This document shows positions 22,262 to 24,145 of a stretch of 24,145 nt of DNA, piece by piece. Source of the stretch: an uncultured Lachnospiraceae bacterium (lineage in GTDB: Bacteria > Bacillota > Clostridia > Lachnospirales > Lachnospiraceae); contig CAJTNC010000034.1 of assembly GCA_910577955.1 (NCBI GenBank), positions 1 through 24,145 on the forward strand. Direction: 5' to 3'. The notes beneath the pieces are model-generated. The model was not told the DNA's origin, did no database searches, and saw nothing but the letters and a program-made list of their open reading frames with translations. Numbering within the stretch: position 1 is the first letter of the stretch; each line of letters starts with the position of its first letter. Made by a program: the position numbers and the translations under genes.

Positions 22262-24019
22262 ATGAAAAAGGGACAGATCATGGAAGGCGTTGTGGAGAGA
22301 GTGGATTTTCCGAACAGAGGACTGGTGTTGGCCAAAGAAGAAAACGGTGAGGAAGCGTTCTGTGTTGTGAAAAATGTATTGCCGGGACAAAGGATCTCTT
22401 TCCGTGTGCAGAAAAAGCGAAATGGGCGGGCGCAGGGGCAGCTGCTAGAGGTGCTCGAGAAGGCGCAGAACGAAGTGGTAAGTCCCTGTCCTCATTTTGG
22501 AGCCTGCGGCGGCTGCTTGTACCATAATCTGTCCTATGGGGATCAGTGCGGATTAAAAAGTAAGCAGGTGAAAGACTTGTTGGAGCCTGTGCTGCGCAGG
22601 CAGGGAGAGTGGAGGTTTGAAGATATCAAGTCAAGTCCTGCCGTGTACGGATACCGCAATAAGATGGAGTTTACTTTCGGGGATGAAGTGAAGGACGGAC
22701 CGTTGTCTGTCGGCTTACATAAGCGGGGCGGATTTTACGATATTCTTACGGTTTCCGATTGTTTGATCATGGACGGGGATTATCGGAAGATTTTGGCGGC
22801 AGCGAGAGAGTATTTCGAGAGGACGGGGCTGCCGTTTTTCCACAGGCTGCGTCATACGGGCTTTTTGCGCCACCTGCTTGTCAGAAAGGGTGCGAAAACA
22901 GGCGAGATATTGGTGGCGCTTGTGACGACAAGCGGGATAGACAGTGTGGCGGAAAAAGAAGAAGGGGCGGCTTTGGAAGGGGAAAGGGCCGTTTTAGAAA
23001 CAAACGAAACTGTTTTCAAGGAGATAGACGGGTTTGCGGAGATGCTGCTGAAACTGCCTCTAGATGGGAAGATCACGGGGATACTCCATATGTGTAATGA
23101 CTCCGTTGCGGATGTGGTAAAGAGCGATAAGACGCGGATATTATACGGAAGAGACTATTTTTATGAGGAACTTTTGGGGCTGCGTTTCCGGATCAGCGCG
23201 TTTTCCTTTTTCCAGACAAATTCTCTCGGGGCGGAGGTGCTTTACAGTACCGCAAGAGAATTTATCGGGGACTTGGGCGGAAAGGCTACAGGGGAGGTAA
23301 AGCCAGACAAGGTTGTGTTCGATCTGTACAGCGGCACGGGGACGATAGCCCAGCTTATGGCGCCTATGGCAAAGAAGGTGGTGGGCGTGGAGATCGTGGA
23401 GGAAGCTGTGGCGGCAGCCAGAGAAAACGCGGCGTTAAACGGATTGGATAATTGCGAATTTATAGCGGGAGACGTCCTGAAGGTGTTGGATGAACTGGTG
23501 GAGAAGCCGGATTTTATTGTGCTTGATCCGCCGCGGGACGGGGTGCATCCTAAGGCGCTAAAAAAGATCCTCGCCTACGGGGTGGAGCGGATCGTCTATA
23601 TTTCCTGTAAACCGACCAGTCTGGCAAGGGATCTGGAGAGCTTTCTCGAGGAAGGGTATAGGGCGGAAAGGGTGGTCTGCTGCGACCAGTTCCCGTGGAC
23701 GGGGAATGTGGAGACGGTTGTCTTGCTTTCCAAGGGCGAGATCGACTCGAAAAAGATTCGGGTTGAGTTCTCTTTGGAAGATATGGATATGTCGGAGTTC
23801 CAAGATGGAGCAACCTATCCGCAGATCAAGGAGTATGTTTTGGAGCATACCGGGTTAAAGGTGTCCAACCTCTATATCTCACAGATCAAACGGAAATGTG
23901 GGATTGAAGTAGGCAAAAACTACAATCTGCCGAAGGCTGAGGATTCCAGACAGCCACAATGCCCGCCGGAAAAAGAGAAAGCAATCCGAGAAGCATTCAA
24001 ATATTTTGGGATGATCTAA
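22262..24019 (+). CDS. rlmD: 23S rRNA (uracil-5-)-methyltransferase RlmD/RumA type, with C-terminal extension
   Basis: A 585-residue SAM-dependent methyltransferase that makes 5-methyluridine in 23S rRNA. It has an N-terminal TRAM domain (about 5-62). A [4Fe-4S] site is formed by Cys76, Cys82 and Cys85 (CPHFGACGGC) plus Cys167 (SDCLIM). The SAM motif is VFDLYSGTGTIAQ, with LDPPRDGVHPKAL after it and the catalytic Cys in VYISCKPTSLARDL. Residues from about 505 on (FSLEDMDMSEF to the end) form an extra domain containing ATYPQIKEYVLEHTGLKVSN and PQCPPEKEKAIREAFKYFGM, absent from E. coli RlmD. ATG 22262 with AAAGGG is preferred over ATG 22244, which touches the hairpin's T-run. Target-base choice among family members (U1939 or U747 type) is not certain. 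Confidence 0.93.
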   Translation: MKKGQIMEGVVERVDFPNRGLVLAKEENGEEAFCVVKNVLPGQRISFRVQKKRNGRAQGQLLEVLEKAQNEVVSPCPHFGACGGCLYHNLSYGDQCGLKSKQVKDLLEPVLRRQGEWRFEDIKSSPAVYGYRNKMEFTFGDEVKDGPLSVGLHKRGGFYDILTVSDCLIMDGDYRKILAAAREYFERTGLPFFHRLRHTGFLRHLLVRKGAKTGEILVALVTTSGIDSVAEKEEGAALEGERAVLETNETVFKEIDGFAEMLLKLPLDGKITGILHMCNDSVADVVKSDKTRILYGRDYFYEELLGLRFRISAFSFFQTNSLGAEVLYSTAREFIGDLGGKATGEVKPDKVVFDLYSGTGTIAQLMAPMAKKVVGVEIVEEAVAAARENAALNGLDNCEFIAGDVLKVLDELVEKPDFIVLDPPRDGVHPKALKKILAYGVERIVYISCKPTSLARDLESFLEEGYRAERVVCCDQFPWTGNVETVVLLSKGEIDSKKIRVEFSLEDMDMSEFQDGATYPQIKEYVLEHTGLKVSNLYISQIKRKCGIEVGKNYNLPKAEDSRQPQCPPEKEKAIREAFKYFGMI

Positions 24020-24043
24020 CATCCAGCAAAATGGAGGTTTCTT

Positions 24044-24145
24044 ATGGATAGATTGATTTCTTGTGAGTTCAACATGGATAATGCCTGTGTGGAACTGAAA
24101 TTCTTAGATGGCAGTATGATTGCCATTGATACCATCGCCGTGGAG
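24044..24145 (+). CDS. Start of a small hypothetical protein (DUF6061-like), cut by the window end
   Basis: The first 34 codons of a gene that continues beyond the window. GGAGG lies 6 nt before the ATG. The sequence starts MDRLISCEFNMDNACVELKF and continues with LDGSMIAIDTIAVE. It resembles the N-terminus of the small DUF6061-type proteins often carried by conjugative elements of gut Firmicutes; this match is from memory and is moderate. It starts 24 nt after rlmD. If the identification holds, an integrated element may begin here. Confidence 0.65.
   Translation, partial: MDRLISCEFNMDNACVELKFLDGSMIAIDTIAVE

Overview
The window looks like chromosomal DNA of an anaerobic, probably motile Clostridia member, most likely Lachnospiraceae. 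The reasons are strong AGGAGG-type ribosome binding sites, sigma-A promoters of TTGACA/TATAAT type, a tRNA gene without encoded CCA, two chemoreceptors, a DUF5721-like gene, a C_GCAxxG_C_C protein, and an RlmD with the C-terminal extension common in this group. This assignment is an inference from gene content.

Layout. (1) 1-361 is the right end of an IS66-family element, with the transposase C-terminus and terminal repeat. (2) 455-650 is a tRNA-Leu(UAA) on the minus strand with its own promoter and terminator. (3) 697-5074 holds two methyl-accepting chemotaxis proteins flanking a minus-strand LUD-domain protein; the second receptor has an extracytoplasmic CZB-like 3His/1Cys metal site. (4) 5078-6060 holds no conventional gene. 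A consensus promoter reads into about 750 nt of A/G-rich sequence carrying eight copies of GGTA-N4-CC followed, in most copies, by ATG and a stop within two codons, and it ends in a 10-bp hairpin. This is the least explained part of the window. (5) 6052-6480 is a GH18 glycosidase fragment, followed by a membrane-anchored GH3-like protein that has lost its catalytic residues. (6) 8142-10952 is a metal-resistance operon: operator, ArsR/SmtB sensor, stand-alone HMA metallochaperone and Zn/Cd/Pb-type P1B ATPase. (7) 10954-14458 holds a DUF5721-like gene, a ComEC-like metallo-beta-lactamase-fold protein, a DacF-type carboxypeptidase and a C_GCAxxG_C_C protein, tightly packed. (8) 14559-18120 holds two successive small/large subunit pairs of aconitase-superfamily hydro-lyases (LeuD/LeuC type). 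(9) 18142-24019 holds an SPFH/zinc-ribbon protein, the helicase PcrA, a small acidic-tailed membrane protein and the 23S rRNA methyltransferase RlmD. (10) 24044 to the end is the start of a small protein of a type seen on conjugative elements, so the 3' end of rlmD may border an integrated element.

How the genes fit together. The metal operon is self-contained: the sensor should repress at the inverted repeat overlapping the -10 and release on metal binding, while the chaperone and pump remove the metal. The two hydro-lyase pairs lie in one run but differ in the loop that sets substrate choice, so they probably act on different 2-hydroxyacids. The rest is mostly housekeeping (PcrA, RlmD, cell-wall carboxypeptidase) mixed with accessory or decaying pieces (IS66 end, GH18 fragment, GH3 pseudoenzyme). 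All functional names come from motif recognition by eye; no database search was run.
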